In this document: one piece after another, positions 45,779 to 55,445 of the stretch
Layout of the letters: every line of letters starts with the position of its first letter
Position numbering within the stretch: position 1 is the first letter of the stretch
NCBI RefSeq assembly: GCF_006716785.1
Contig: NZ_VFPQ01000001.1
Location: 372,001-436,000, forward strand
From: Thermopolyspora flexuosa
GTDB taxonomy: Bacteria; Actinomycetota; Actinomycetes; Streptosporangiales; Streptosporangiaceae
Length of the DNA stretch: 64,000 nucleotides
Reading direction: 5' to 3'
Notes under the pieces: generated by a model
The model's database searches: none
What the model was told of the DNA's origin: nothing
Seen by the model: the letters and a program-made list of their open reading frames with translations, nothing else
Made by a program: the position numbers and the translations under genes

Positions 45779-45854
45779 GTCTCAGGCGGTGAAACACCCC
45801 GAGGCGGGCGCCGCGGCGCTTGTTACGGTGGCCGTGCGAAAGGAGGCGCGGACC

Positions 45855-46658
45855 ATGACGGCGCGCGGGGTCTACACCCACGGTCACCACGAGTCGGTAC
45901 TGCGGTCACACCGCTGGCGCACCGCCGAGAACTCGGCGGCCTACCTGCTGCCATACCTCACCCCGGGGATGCGGCTGCTCGACGTCGGCTGCGGACCCGG
46001 CACGATCACCGCCGACCTCGCCGCGATCGTCGCCCCCGGCACGGTGACGGCCCTGGAGGCGACCGAGGACGCGCTCGACCTCGCCAGGGCGGAGGCCGCG
46101 GCCCGCGGCCGGGCGAACATCGAGTTCGCGGTCGGCGACGCGCACGCGCTCGGCCTCCCCGACGACGCCTTCGACGCGGTCCACGCCCACCAGGTGCTCC
46201 AGCACCTCGCCGACCCGGTGCAGGCGCTGCGCGAGATGCGCCGGGTGTGCCGGCCCGGCGGCGTGGTCGCGGTGCGGGACTGCGACTACGCCGGCATGAT
46301 CTGGTACCCGGAGCTCCCCGGGCTGGCGGAGTGGGCGGAGCTCAACTCGCGGGTGGTGCGCGGCAACGGCGGCGAGCCGAACGCGGGCCGCCGCCTGCTC
46401 TCCTGGGCGCGGGCCGCCGGGTTCACCGAGATCACGCCCACCGCCTCGGTGTGGTGCTTCGCCACCCCGGAGGACCGGGCCTGGTGGGGCGGCCTGTGGG
46501 CGGACCGCGTCCGCGCCTCCGCGTTCGCGGGCCACGCCCGCGGGCACGGCGCCACCGACGCCGACCTGGAGCGCATGGCGGCCGCGTGGCGGGAGTGGGC
46601 CGCCGCGGAGGACGGCTGGTTCGTCGTCCCCCACGGCGAGCTCATCTGCCGCGCCTGA
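45855..46658 (+). CDS. Class I SAM-dependent methyltransferase (UbiE/Methyltransf_11 type)
   Basis: 267 aa. SAM motif [17 protein letters not shown], acidic [10 protein letters not shown], motif II region [19 protein letters not shown], motif [15 protein letters not shown]. The substrate is unknown. ATG 45855 has AGGAGG 8 nt upstream, so I reject the longer frame from 45747. It converges on the S9 peptidase gene with a 4-nt gap. Confidence 0.9.
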   Translation: MTARGVYTHGHHESVLRSHRWRTAENSAAYLLPYLTPGMRLLDVGCGPGTITADLAAIVAPGTVTALEATEDALDLARAEAAARGRANIEFAVGDAHALGLPDDAFDAVHAHQVLQHLADPVQALREMRRVCRPGGVVAVRDCDYAGMIWYPELPGLAEWAELNSRVVRGNGGEPNAGRRLLSWARAAGFTEITPTASVWCFATPEDRAWWGGLWADRVRASAFAGHARGHGATDADLERMAAAWREWAAAEDGWFVVPHGELICRA

Positions 46659-46662
46659 GCGC

Positions 46663-48762
46663 TCAGGAGGCGTCCGGCGCGGGCACGCCGAGCGCCCGGC
46701 GCAGGAAGTCCACCTGCAGCAGCAGGAGGTTCTCGGCCACGACCTCCTGCGGGGTCATGTGGGTGACCCCGGACAGCGGCAGCACGGTGTGCGGGCGGCC
46801 CGCGGCGAGCAGCGCGGACGACAGCCGCAGGGTGTGCGCGGCGACCACGTTGTCGTCGGCGAGCCCGTGGATGAGCATGAGCGGGCGGGTCAGCTTCTCC
46901 GCGTCCGCGATGATCGAGGACCGGTCGTAGGCGTCCGGGTGCTCGTCCGGGTGGCCGAGGTAGCGCTCGGTGTAGCCGGTGTCGTACAGCCGCCAGTCGG
47001 TGACCGGCGCGCCCGCGATCGCCGCGTGGAACACGTCGGGGCGGCGCAGCACGGCGAGCGCGGCGAGGAAGCCGCCGAACGACCAGCCGCGGATCGCGAC
47101 CCGGTCGAGGTCGAGGTCGTCCGGGTACCGCCGGGCCACGTCGTGCAGCGCGTCCACCTGGTCCTCGAGCACCGGCGTGGCGAGGTCGAGGTGGACCGCC
47201 CGCTCGAACGCCGGGCCCCGGCCGGGCGTGCCGCGGCCGTCGGTGACGATCACCGCGAACCCCTGCTCGGCGAACCACTGCGACACCAGGAAGGCCCCCT
47301 GCGCGGCGAGCACCCGCTGGGCGTGCGGCCCGCCGTACGGGTCCATGAGCACCGGCAGCCGGGCCGAGCCGGGCCTGTGCCAGGAGGGGAGCAGCAGCGC
47401 GGTGGCGAGCTCCCGCTCACCCGCGCGCAGCAGCGACACCCGCAGGTCGAGGCCGGGCCGCTCGGCGAACGAGGCGATCGGTACGGCGGGCCGTCCCGGC
47501 GCGTGCACCCGCACCGCGACGCCCTCCTCGTCGAGCGACTGCCGGACCACGAGCAGCGTGCCGCCCGCGAGCCGCCCGGAGTGCACGCCGGGCCCCGCCG
47601 GGCTCACCCGTTCCACGCCGCCCTGCGGCGACCAGGTGTACAGGTGGATCGACGTGGGGTCGTCCTCGCTCGCCCGGAACAGCACGGTGTCGCCGTCCAC
47701 GTCGCTGACCCCGCGCACCTGCAGCCCGGGCGGGGTGACCGCGCGGTCCCCGGCGAACAGCCGGTTCGTGTCGCCGTCGATCGCGATCAACACCGGCGTC
47801 CCGTCCGACAGGAACGCGGGCACGCCCGCGTGCACGTCCACCCACGCCGGGTCGGTGTCCTCGCGCAGCAGCGTGGTCTCCCCGGTCGCCGGGTCGACCC
47901 GCCACAGCCGGATCGTCCGCTGGTCCCGCGGCATGGTCACGATGACCAGGCCGTGCCTGCTCCACCGGGCGTTCGCCAGGTACTCGTCCTCGAACGGCAC
48001 GGGGACGCGCGTCCCGTCGAGCCCGATCACGAACAGGCCGACCTCGGCGTTCGCGGTGCCGGCCGCCGGGTAGGCCATCGCCGTGGGCTCGCGGTCCGGG
48101 TTCGCCGGGTCGGCGATGTGCCAGCGGGTCACCGGCGCGTCGTCCGCGCGCTCGACGAGCAGCGCGGTGCCGTCCGGGGACCACCAGTAGCCGCGGAACC
48201 GGCTCAGCTCCTCGGCGGCGATGAACTCGGCGAGGCCGTACGTGACCGTCTCCGTCTCGGGCTCGGCGAGCGCGCGGTCCTCGCCGGTGGCGAGGTCGAT
48301 CACGTGCAGCGCGCCGCCGGTGACGTACGCGACGCGGCCGCCGTCCGGGGAGAGGCGCGGGTCCACGACCGGCCCGGCGGTCTCCAGGCGGCGCACCCCG
48401 AACTCCCCGTCGCGCAGCCCCGCCAGGTACAGCGTGCCGGAGAGGGCGAAGACCGCGGCGGTCACCTCGCGGTCGGTGGCGTACGCGACGATGCCGCCCG
48501 CCTGCTCGCGGGCGCGCTCGCGGCGGGCGCGCTCCTCGGGCGGCAGGTCCTCCTCGGCCGGGGCGAGCCGCCGCGGGTCGACGATCATCCGCTCGGCCCC
48601 GGTGGCGACGTCGAACTCCCACAGGCCCGTCACCGGATCGGTGCCGGAGGTGGTACGCAGGAAGACGATGCGGCCGCCGTCCGGGCTGAGCGTGAAGTCG
48701 CGCGGCACCCCGAGGGTGAACCGGCGGGTCCGGGCGTGCAGGCGCGGAAAGCTCTGGGTCAT
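46663..48762 (-). CDS. S9-family prolyl oligopeptidase / dipeptidyl peptidase IV-like
   Basis: About 699 aa. An N-terminal beta-propeller (about 20-430) has DPP4-like blades ([30 protein letters not shown]). The alpha/beta hydrolase domain (about 450-695) has nucleophile GWSFGGFLA, acid GLADDNV and His in SGVTHMT. It lacks a signal peptide, so is cytosolic. It cleaves short peptides, probably after Pro or similar. ATG 48762 is preferred over GTG 48768. It is divergent from mshB. Confidence 0.92.
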   Translation of the reverse strand: MTQSFPRLHARTRRFTLGVPRDFTLSPDGGRIVFLRTTSGTDPVTGLWEFDVATGAERMIVDPRRLAPAEEDLPPEERARRERAREQAGGIVAYATDREVTAAVFALSGTLYLAGLRDGEFGVRRLETAGPVVDPRLSPDGGRVAYVTGGALHVIDLATGEDRALAEPETETVTYGLAEFIAAEELSRFRGYWWSPDGTALLVERADDAPVTRWHIADPANPDREPTAMAYPAAGTANAEVGLFVIGLDGTRVPVPFEDEYLANARWSRHGLVIVTMPRDQRTIRLWRVDPATGETTLLREDTDPAWVDVHAGVPAFLSDGTPVLIAIDGDTNRLFAGDRAVTPPGLQVRGVSDVDGDTVLFRASEDDPTSIHLYTWSPQGGVERVSPAGPGVHSGRLAGGTLLVVRQSLDEEGVAVRVHAPGRPAVPIASFAERPGLDLRVSLLRAGERELATALLLPSWHRPGSARLPVLMDPYGGPHAQRVLAAQGAFLVSQWFAEQGFAVIVTDGRGTPGRGPAFERAVHLDLATPVLEDQVDALHDVARRYPDDLDLDRVAIRGWSFGGFLAALAVLRRPDVFHAAIAGAPVTDWRLYDTGYTERYLGHPDEHPDAYDRSSIIADAEKLTRPLMLIHGLADDNVVAAHTLRLSSALLAAGRPHTVLPLSGVTHMTPQEVVAENLLLLQVDFLRRALGVPAPDAS

Positions 48763-48786
48763 GGACACCAATCCTGCCAGTGCCGA

Positions 48787-48792
48787 TACGCT
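48787..48792 (+). promoter_or_regulatory. -10 element of mshB (leaderless)
   Basis: TACGCT ends 6 nt before ATG 48799, within a 36-nt divergent gap. Confidence 0.4.
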
Positions 48793-48798
48793 CGAAAC

Positions 48799-49713
48799 AT
48801 GAGTGATCGGCGGTTACTTCTCGTGCACGCCCACCCCGACGACGAGAGCATCACCACCGGCGCCACCATCGCCAAGTACGCCGCGGAGGGCGCGCACGTC
48901 ACGCTGGTCACGTGCACCCTCGGCGAGGAGGGGGAGATCATCCCGCCCGAGCTGGCGCACCTCGCCGCCGACCGGGAGGACCGGCTCGGCGAGCACCGCA
49001 TCGGCGAGCTCGCCGCGGCGTGCGCCGCGCTCGGCGTGCGGGACCACCGGTTCCTCGGCGGGCCCGGCCGGTGGCGGGACTCCGGCATGATGGGCGCCGC
49101 CTCGAACGACCACCCGCGCTGCTTCTGGCGGGCGGACGTGGACGAGGCCGCCGGGGAGCTCGTGAAGATCATCCGCGAGGTGCGGCCGCAGGTGCTCGTC
49201 ACCTACGACGAGAACGGGTTCTACGGGCACCCCGACCACATCCAGGCGCACCGGGTGGCCTGGCGCGCGTTCCACCTCGCCGCCGACCCGGCCTACGGCG
49301 AGGGCGAGCCGTGGCCGATCGCGAAGTTCTACCACACCGCGCTGCCGCGGTCGGTGATCAAGCGCATGGCCGACGACCTGCGGCGCAGCGACGTGGGGTT
49401 CCTCCCGGCCGACGCGGTCGACGAGCCGTCGTACGGCTGCGCGGACGAGGACGTGACCACCGAGATCGACGCGCGGGAGCACGTCGCGGCGAAGCTCGCC
49501 GCGCTGCGCGCGCACGCCACGCAGGTCACCGTGCGGGGACAGTGGTTCGCGCTGTCGAACAACATCGGCCAGGAGGCCCTCGGGGTGGAGTACTTCATCC
49601 TGCGGGCCGGGGTGCGCGGGCCGGCCGGCGTCGGCGCGCCGTACGAGACCGGCGGGCTCGGCGAGCCGTACGACCGGGAAGACGATCTGTTCGCCGGGGT
49701 CGACCAAGGGTGA
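48799..49713 (+). CDS. mshB: N-acetyl-GlcN-inositol deacetylase of mycothiol synthesis
   Basis: 304 aa, PIG-L/LmbE fold. Zinc motif [14 protein letters not shown] with the general base Asp, and the third ligand in [13 protein letters not shown]. It removes acetyl from GlcNAc-Ins, the second mycothiol step. Mcas-type paralogues are similar, but [19 protein letters not shown] elements and the gene partner favour MshB. It begins a short run with the DUF6113 gene 3 nt downstream. Mycothiol genes mark the host as actinobacterial. Confidence 0.93.
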   Translation: MSDRRLLLVHAHPDDESITTGATIAKYAAEGAHVTLVTCTLGEEGEIIPPELAHLAADREDRLGEHRIGELAAACAALGVRDHRFLGGPGRWRDSGMMGAASNDHPRCFWRADVDEAAGELVKIIREVRPQVLVTYDENGFYGHPDHIQAHRVAWRAFHLAADPAYGEGEPWPIAKFYHTALPRSVIKRMADDLRRSDVGFLPADAVDEPSYGCADEDVTTEIDAREHVAAKLAALRAHATQVTVRGQWFALSNNIGQEALGVEYFILRAGVRGPAGVGAPYETGGLGEPYDREDDLFAGVDQG

Positions 49714-49716
49714 TCG

Positions 49717-50406
49717 ATGCGCAACATGCCTGCTGAGCCGCCCGGAGCGGGGGAGGGACCCGGCACGGCCGAGCGGGCCGTCCCGCCGGGGGCGGCCGAG
49801 CCCGCCGTGGCCGGCGCCGGGAACGCGGGAGGCGCCGGAGACGCGGCGGGCGCCGCGCCGGAGCCACCGGATCGCCCGGCGGACGCGAGCGACGCGGACG
49901 GCACGGAGGGCGCCGACGGCAAGGACGGCCAGGAGCCGCCGGGGGAGGGCGAAGCGGTGCCGGACTCCGCGGCCGAGGAGGTCGGCCAGGCGATGCTCAC
50001 CGGGGCCACGTACGGCGTGCTGTTCGTGCTCGGGGTGTTCCTCGGCATCGTCGGCGCGCTGGAGCACTCCTGGTACCTCACCGGCGGCTTCCCGACGGTC
50101 GCGATCGCCTGGCTGGCCGTGCTGTTCGCGGTGCCGTACGCGATGGCCCGGCTGATGGGCACCCGCCTCGCCGCGGTGATGGTCGCGGTCGGCTGGGGGA
50201 TGATCTCGGCGGTGCTCGCGGTGCACCGCGCCGAGGGCGACCTCGTCATCGCGGGCACGTTGCCCGGCTACGTCTACCTGTACGGCGGCATGGTGGCGGT
50301 GGCGGTCGCCGTGGTGCTCGCGCCGTCCTCGTCGAACGGGTCGTGGCTGCTCACCCCGCGGTTCGGCGCCCCGCCGCCGGACCGGGACGGCGGGCGGCCG
50401 GACTAG
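49717..50406 (+). CDS. DUF6113-type membrane protein
   Basis: 229 aa. A disordered acidic Pro/Gly/Ala-rich N-terminus (about 1-85) precedes four hydrophobic segments (about 90-215), including GATYGVLFVLGVFLGIVGAL and VYLYGGMVAVAVAVVLAP. It resembles the DUF6113 proteins that follow mshB in other actinomycetes. Function unknown. It begins 3 nt after mshB, so is surely co-transcribed. Confidence 0.75.
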   Translation: MRNMPAEPPGAGEGPGTAERAVPPGAAEPAVAGAGNAGGAGDAAGAAPEPPDRPADASDADGTEGADGKDGQEPPGEGEAVPDSAAEEVGQAMLTGATYGVLFVLGVFLGIVGALEHSWYLTGGFPTVAIAWLAVLFAVPYAMARLMGTRLAAVMVAVGWGMISAVLAVHRAEGDLVIAGTLPGYVYLYGGMVAVAVAVVLAPSSSNGSWLLTPRFGAPPPDRDGGRPD

Positions 50407-50453
50407 GCGGGCCCGGGCTTTCCCGCCGGGCCGCGGGCGCGGACAATCGAGCC

Positions 50454-50906
50454 ATGGGCGCCTGGCTCCGGATCCGGCAGGTGGTGAACCTCCTCAACCT
50501 GTCCACGCCGCTCGGCCTGCTCATCGCCGTGGTGGGCCGGGCGCGGATCCGGCGCGGCGCGTACGGGCTCATCCTCGCCTGCGGATTCCGCATCCCGACG
50601 ATGGCCGGGGCGTTCACGGTCGGGAACGTGGTGCTGACCGGCCGGGACGAGGGCTACCTCACCGGCCGGCTGCTGGAGCACGAGTCGCGGCACGCCACCC
50701 AGTACGCCTGGTGCCTCGGCCTGCCGATGATCGTGCTCTACCTGCTCGCCTCGGCCGCCTCCGTCGCGATCTGCGGCAACCCCGGCTCGTGGAACGTGTT
50801 CGAGCGGCGCGCGAACCTCGCCGACGGCGGCTACCGGGACGTCCCCCCGTGGTGGCGGGCCGCGCGGCGGCGCGCGGGCGGCGATCCGGGCCGGGCCGCC
50901 GGGTGA
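50454..50906 (+). CDS. Small membrane protein with HExxH motif
   Basis: 150 aa. Two hydrophobic stretches (about 14-27 and 90-104) flank a central LLEHESRHATQYAWCLG, where HESRH is an HExxH zinc-protease-type motif. The C-terminus is basic. No named family is certain to me; it could be a zinc metalloprotease or a degenerate relative. ATG 50454 follows GACAAT by 6 nt, possibly leaderless. A textbook terminator follows. Confidence 0.75.
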   Translation: MGAWLRIRQVVNLLNLSTPLGLLIAVVGRARIRRGAYGLILACGFRIPTMAGAFTVGNVVLTGRDEGYLTGRLLEHESRHATQYAWCLGLPMIVLYLLASAASVAICGNPGSWNVFERRANLADGGYRDVPPWWRAARRRAGGDPGRAAG

Positions 50907-50911
50907 GTCGC

Positions 50912-50933
50912 GCCGCGGATTCCGCGGCTTTTT
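50912..50933 (+). terminator. Rho-independent terminator
   Basis: Stem GCCGCGG/CCGCGGC with a 3-nt loop followed directly by TTTTT, 6 nt after the stop of the HExxH gene. Confidence 0.85.
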
Positions 50934-51079
50934 GCGGCTGATTTCCCGATGTGTGCGAAGACATTCTGAAAATCGGCTGAGCGACGCATGTTTTCCACCG
51001 AGCGGGAATGATCAAGGTTGGGCGACGCGCGTCCGGCGGCGTTCGTCCAGACCAGACAGCGCTACGAACAGGAGCGTCC

Positions 51080-52054
51080 ATGTCGCAGACCGTTCGTCGT
51101 GGAAGCCTCGCCCCGGCCCCGCCCCGCGAACGGGGCCGGCCGTCGCACTTCAGGGACCGCCTCACCCACCCGGCGCCGGGCTTCCGGGAGGTCCTGCTGG
51201 TCGCCTGGTACGGGGCCCTGCGCCGGGAGAACGGGGACGCCGACCGCATCCCGGTGAAACGCACCGGGCTGCCCCCGGTGACCGCCACCGACACCGCGGT
51301 CACCTGGGTCGGCCACGCCACCTACGTGCTGCGCATCGGCGGCCTGACCGTGCTCACCGACCCGGTCTGGTCGCAGCGCATCCCGGGCGTGCGCCCGCGG
51401 CTCACCCCGCCGGGCGTGGCGTGGAGCGACCTGCCGCCGGTGGACGCGATCGTGATCAGCCACAACCACTACGACCACCTCGACGCGCCCACGGTCCGCC
51501 GGCTGCCCCGGGACGTCGCGGTCTTCGTGCCGCTCGGGCTGCGCCGCTGGTTCACCCGCCGGGGCTTTGCCAACGTGACCGAGCTCGACTGGTGGGAGAG
51601 CGCCGAGCTCGGCGGGGTGACCTTCGCCTTCGTGCCCGCCCACCACTGGAGCCGCCGCGGCGTGTTCGACACCTGCCGCACCCTGTGGGGCGGCTGGGTC
51701 CTCGACACCGAACGGCACCGCGTCTACTTCGCCGGGGACACCGCCTACGGCCACCACTTCCGGGACATCGGCGACCGCCACCCGGGCATCGACCTCGCGC
51801 TCATGCCGGTCGGCGCGTACGAGCCGCGCCGGTACCTCAGCGGCGCGCACGTCGACCCGGCCGAGGCGGTGCAGGCCTGCCTCGACGTGGGCGCGCGGCG
51901 CATGGCCACGATGCACTGGGGCACGTTCGCGCTCTCCGCCGAGCCGCCGCTCGCCCCGGTCGAGGAGGCGCGCCGGGCGTGGGCCGCGCACGGCCGGGAC
52001 CCGGCCGACCTGTGGGACCTCGCCGTCGGCGAGACCCGGCTGCTGCCCGGCTGA
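51080..52054 (+). CDS. MBL-fold metallo-hydrolase (NAPE-PLD/UlaG-like)
   Basis: 324 aa. Metal-binding SHNHYDHLD, later AHHWSRRG, FAGDTAYG and MHWGTFALS, with a WVGHATYVLRIGGLTVLTDP lead typical of NAPE-PLD-like lactonase/phospholipase members. The substrate is unknown. ATG 51080 has GGAG 5 nt upstream; the frame is open to 51008. It converges on the CysRS gene. Confidence 0.88.
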   Translation: MSQTVRRGSLAPAPPRERGRPSHFRDRLTHPAPGFREVLLVAWYGALRRENGDADRIPVKRTGLPPVTATDTAVTWVGHATYVLRIGGLTVLTDPVWSQRIPGVRPRLTPPGVAWSDLPPVDAIVISHNHYDHLDAPTVRRLPRDVAVFVPLGLRRWFTRRGFANVTELDWWESAELGGVTFAFVPAHHWSRRGVFDTCRTLWGGWVLDTERHRVYFAGDTAYGHHFRDIGDRHPGIDLALMPVGAYEPRRYLSGAHVDPAEAVQACLDVGARRMATMHWGTFALSAEPPLAPVEEARRAWAAHGRDPADLWDLAVGETRLLPG

Positions 52055-52075
52055 CGCTCGCGACTCGGTCGCGGC

Positions 52076-53461
52076 TCAGTCGAGGACCACCTTCTGCCCC
52101 TCCGGGGTGTCGGCGACCTTCACGCCCATCGCGGCGAGCTCCTCGCGCAGCCGGTCGGACGTGGCCCAGTCGCGTGCCGCCCGGGCGCGCTCGCGCCGCT
52201 CGAGCAGCTCGGCCGCCCCCGGCGGGAGCGTGGGCGCGGCCCCGATGTCCCGGGACAGGTCGAGCCCGAGGACGTGGTCGAGCTCGAGGAAGGTCTCGAA
52301 CCGGGACCCGGGCGGCACCGACTCGTCCCGCTCCAGCTCGCGCAGCACGCGCAGCGCGGCCGGCGTGTCGAGGTCGTCGTCGAGCGCGGCCTTCGCCCGC
52401 GCGGCGTACTCGGCCGCCATCGGCCGGCTGGGGTGCTCGGCCCACTCCGCCACCCGCCGCCGCCAGCGCCGCAGCGTGCGGTCGGCCGCGCGCAGCGTGT
52501 CCCAGGTGAGGTTCATCTGCTGCCGGTACCGGTGCTCCAGCATCGCCAGCCGTACGGCGAGCGGGTCGAGCCCGGCCTCGACCACGTCGCGGACGAGCAC
52601 GACGTTCCCCGCCGACTTGGCCATCTTGCGCCCGTTGAACAGCAGGTGCTCGCCGTGCACCCAGTGCGCGACGACCTCGTGGCCCACCGCCGCGTTCGAC
52701 TGCGCCCGCTCGTCCTCGTGGTGCGGGAAGCGCAGGTCGATGCCGCCGGTGTGGATGTCGAACCGGTCGCCGAGGTAGCGCAGCGACATCGCCGAGCACT
52801 CCACGTGCCAGCCGGGGAAGCCGCGTCCCCACGGCGCCTCCCAGGTCAGCTCCCGGTGGGAGTGTTTCCACAGCGCCCAGTCGGCGTGGAACCGTTTCCG
52901 CGGGTCGGGTTTGTCGAACCGGTGGCCGGGTTTCAGCTCGTCAAGGCGATTTCCCGAAATCTCGCCATAATCCGGGAAAGATTGGGCGGAGAAGAAGACC
53001 GACCCGTCGTCCACGACGTACGCGTGGCCCTTCTCGATCAGCTTCGCGATCAGCTCGATCATGAGGTCGATCGACTCGGTCGCCCGCGGCGTGTACTCCG
53101 GCGGCCGGATGTTGAGCGCCGCGATGTCCTGGCGGAACGCGTCCTCGTAGAACCGCGCGACGTCGAGCGCCGACCGCCCCTCGGCCCGCGCCTGCCGCAG
53201 GATCTTGTCCTCGCCGGTCGGATCGATCTCCGCGTCGTCCACGAGATGCCCGACATCGGTGATGTTCTGGCACACCACCACCCGCAACCCGTGCCGCTCG
53301 CACACCCGCCGGATCATGTCCGACAGCAGGTACGAGCGCAGGTTGCCCACGTGCGCGTACCGGTACACGGTGGGCCCGCAGGTGTACATCCGCAGTCCCC
53401 GCGCCCCGTCCGGCACGACCTGCTCCACCCGCCTCGCCTTCGTGTCGTACAGCCGCAGCAT
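52076..53461 (-). CDS. cysS: Cysteinyl-tRNA synthetase
   Basis: 461 aa. Signature region TCGPTVYRYAHVGNLRSYL (HIGH equivalent HVGN), zinc ligands in TCGP, HVECSAMS and FPHHEDE, and KMSKS equivalent KMAKSAGNVV. Length and the tRNA-binding C-terminus (about 360-461) fit CysRS, not MshC, which is shorter. Actinomycetes often have a second cysS; this could be either copy. ATG 53461 follows TAGGCT by 6 nt (leaderless). Confidence 0.9.
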   Translation of the reverse strand: MLRLYDTKARRVEQVVPDGARGLRMYTCGPTVYRYAHVGNLRSYLLSDMIRRVCERHGLRVVVCQNITDVGHLVDDAEIDPTGEDKILRQARAEGRSALDVARFYEDAFRQDIAALNIRPPEYTPRATESIDLMIELIAKLIEKGHAYVVDDGSVFFSAQSFPDYGEISGNRLDELKPGHRFDKPDPRKRFHADWALWKHSHRELTWEAPWGRGFPGWHVECSAMSLRYLGDRFDIHTGGIDLRFPHHEDERAQSNAAVGHEVVAHWVHGEHLLFNGRKMAKSAGNVVLVRDVVEAGLDPLAVRLAMLEHRYRQQMNLTWDTLRAADRTLRRWRRRVAEWAEHPSRPMAAEYAARAKAALDDDLDTPAALRVLRELERDESVPPGSRFETFLELDHVLGLDLSRDIGAAPTLPPGAAELLERRERARAARDWATSDRLREELAAMGVKVADTPEGQKVVLD

Positions 53462-53467
53462 GCCTCG

Positions 53468-53473
53468 AGCCTA
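53468..53473 (-). promoter_or_regulatory. -10 element of cysS (leaderless)
   Basis: TAGGCT on the minus strand ends 6 nt before ATG 53461. Confidence 0.45.
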
Positions 53474-53530
53474 GACGACCGCCCCGCACCCGCCCAGGCG
53501 CGCGGCGAGCGGCATCCGGTACGGCGGGGC

Positions 53531-55372
53531 TCAGGCGGCGGTGGGGTCGAGGAAGGAGAGGATGTCGGTGTCGCCGCGCTCGCGCAGCACGGCGAGGATC
53601 TCCTCCTTCATCGTGCCCTCGGGCAGCCCGAGCCGGGCGCCGATCAGGCGCAGTCCCTCGGCCTCCGAGGCGACCGGGGCGGTGTACCCGATCAGGTGGA
53701 GGGCGCGGGCGAGCGGCGGCAGCTGCGGGGAGGCCGCGGGCAGGAACCGGGTGAGCAGCTCGCCGGCGTCGGAGACGGTGAGGAAGACGTGGTCGCCCTC
53801 CATCGCGTTGTACTCCTGCAGGATCGTCCGGATCGAGCCCACGGTCGGCCGGTCGGTCCAGGTGATCGGCACGTCGCCGCTCGGCGTGCTCGTGGTGACC
53901 CCGCCGCCGGGGGCGAGGCCGAGGTGGGCGGCGAACCCCGGGGGCAGCGGGAAGCTCGCCCCGCGCAGGTGGTCGGCGGTGACGTCGATGCGGTGCCACC
54001 AGCGGCCGTCCCGGCTGCGGAAGCAGCGCACCGAGAGCGCGACGTCCTTGCGGGTCTGGTAAGGGTCCGGCTGGTCCACCCGGATCCACCCGGGCTGGGC
54101 GGTCTCGTAGCCGGGCGCGCCCGGGTAGCCGCGCCCGGCCGCCCCGGCCATGCCGTACCGGCCGGGCACCTCCGGGCCCGCGGGCGCGGCGGGCTGCTCG
54201 GCGGCGGGACGGTCCGCCTCGCGGGCGCCCATCTCCGGCATCTCGGGCACGCCTGCGTACTCCTCGCCGCCCCAGCGGCGCAGGCCGTACCGGTCGCGGT
54301 CGACGCGCAGGAACCGCTCGTCCGAGGCGAGCTGGTTGCGGATGCCGACGAGGCTGTAGTCCTCGCCGATGCGCCGCTGGATCTCCTCCGGGGTGAGCGG
54401 CTCGCCCGCCACGGCGAGCACGGCCTCGGCCTTGTCGCCCGCGCTGCGCGGCCAGGGCACCACGTGCCCGTCGAGGATGCGCAGGTTCGGCACCGAGGCG
54501 AGCCAGCGTTCGGCCACGTCCTCGCGGATGCCGAGCCGGGCGACGAGCGCGACCGCGTCGTCGAGCTTCACCGGGCCGTCGGTGAACAGCTGCCGGGTCT
54601 TCTCCCGCAGCTCGTCCGCGCCGCCCGCGACGAGCCAGCCGTCCACCTGCTCGTAACCGGCGAGCAGGGTGCGCACGAACCGCCAGGCGGGCACGCCGAG
54701 CGTGCGCAGCTCGGTCCGGTGCCACGGCACCGCCGCGGCGAGGTCGTCGGCCGGTACGGCGGCGCCGAGCCGGCCGCGCAGCCAGTTGAGGTGCGCCACC
54801 AGCGGGGCCGCCTCCGGCCGGGTGAGCGCCTCGTCGACGTGGTCGCGCAGGTCGCGCTCGATCTGCCGGATGCGCTCCCGGGTGACCGAGAACCGCTGGG
54901 CGAGCTCGTCGAGGGTGACCCGGTGCTCGGCGTACACCCGGTCCCGGGCGATCGCGAGCTGCCGCTCGTCGAGGTCGGCGAACAGCTCGTCGATGAGCTC
55001 GGGCAGCGGCCGGTCCGGGCGGGCGGGCGTCTCCGGCAGCCTGCCGGTCTCGGAGGCCATGAGCCGGTCGAGCACCTCGGAGAAGAGCCGCTGCACGGTC
55101 TCCCGGTCGCCGGGGGTGCGCAGGCTCTCCGCCGGATCGACGAACCTGAGCAGCGGCAGCACGTCACCGAGCGGGATATGGCCCCAGTTGGCGATGGCGA
55201 GGTCCGCGAGCCGGGCCGCCACCTGGGGGGTGCCGATCAGGGCGCAGGCGCGGTCGAGCGGGAGCGCCTGCCACCACGCGTCGGGCAGCCGCGGGTCGTT
55301 CGCGATCGGCTCCACCTGTCCGGGCGGGGTCCAGCGCAGGGGAGGCACGATGTCGCACAGGCTCAGGTTCAT
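53531..55372 (-). CDS. Sigma-region-4-like HTH protein, partner of SF1 helicase
   Basis: 613 aa. Order of parts: a conserved N-terminus (MNLSLCDIVPPLRW); a sigma-70 region-4-like HTH at about 150-180 (ELAQRFSVTRERIRQIERDL); a helical middle (about 200-300); a HARE/RpoE-delta-like winged helix at about 312-370 (GEPLTPEEIQRRIGEDYS); an Ala/Pro linker; and a C-terminal domain (about 445-613) with DGRWWHRIDVTADHL and RERGDTDILSF. It is paralogous to the 762-aa protein upstream, with the helicase gene between. No sigma region 2 is present, so it is not a sigma factor. ATG 55372 is set by the paralogue. Function unknown. Confidence 0.72.
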   Translation of the reverse strand: MNLSLCDIVPPLRWTPPGQVEPIANDPRLPDAWWQALPLDRACALIGTPQVAARLADLAIANWGHIPLGDVLPLLRFVDPAESLRTPGDRETVQRLFSEVLDRLMASETGRLPETPARPDRPLPELIDELFADLDERQLAIARDRVYAEHRVTLDELAQRFSVTRERIRQIERDLRDHVDEALTRPEAAPLVAHLNWLRGRLGAAVPADDLAAAVPWHRTELRTLGVPAWRFVRTLLAGYEQVDGWLVAGGADELREKTRQLFTDGPVKLDDAVALVARLGIREDVAERWLASVPNLRILDGHVVPWPRSAGDKAEAVLAVAGEPLTPEEIQRRIGEDYSLVGIRNQLASDERFLRVDRDRYGLRRWGGEEYAGVPEMPEMGAREADRPAAEQPAAPAGPEVPGRYGMAGAAGRGYPGAPGYETAQPGWIRVDQPDPYQTRKDVALSVRCFRSRDGRWWHRIDVTADHLRGASFPLPPGFAAHLGLAPGGGVTTSTPSGDVPITWTDRPTVGSIRTILQEYNAMEGDHVFLTVSDAGELLTRFLPAASPQLPPLARALHLIGYTAPVASEAEGLRLIGARLGLPEGTMKEEILAVLRERGDTDILSFLDPTAA

Positions 55373-55445
55373 CGGTTCCAACCGGACACGGAATATGAAG
55401 AAGAAATCATCAAATATCGGGAGATGTGCGGATTAGCGTAGGGGA
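55373..55445. other. AT-rich spacer between helicase and HTH gene
   Basis: The 73-nt gap contains an unusually A/T-rich run at about 55389-55424 (GAAGAAGAAATCATC and similar). It could hold a promoter for the HTH gene or mark its separate origin. Confidence 0.35.

Noticed and set aside
52076-53461. MshC (cysteine ligase of mycothiol synthesis), suggested by nearness to mshB
   Set aside because: The protein is 461 aa with TCGPTVYRYAHVGN and a full tRNA-binding C-terminus, which fits CysRS and not the shorter MshC.
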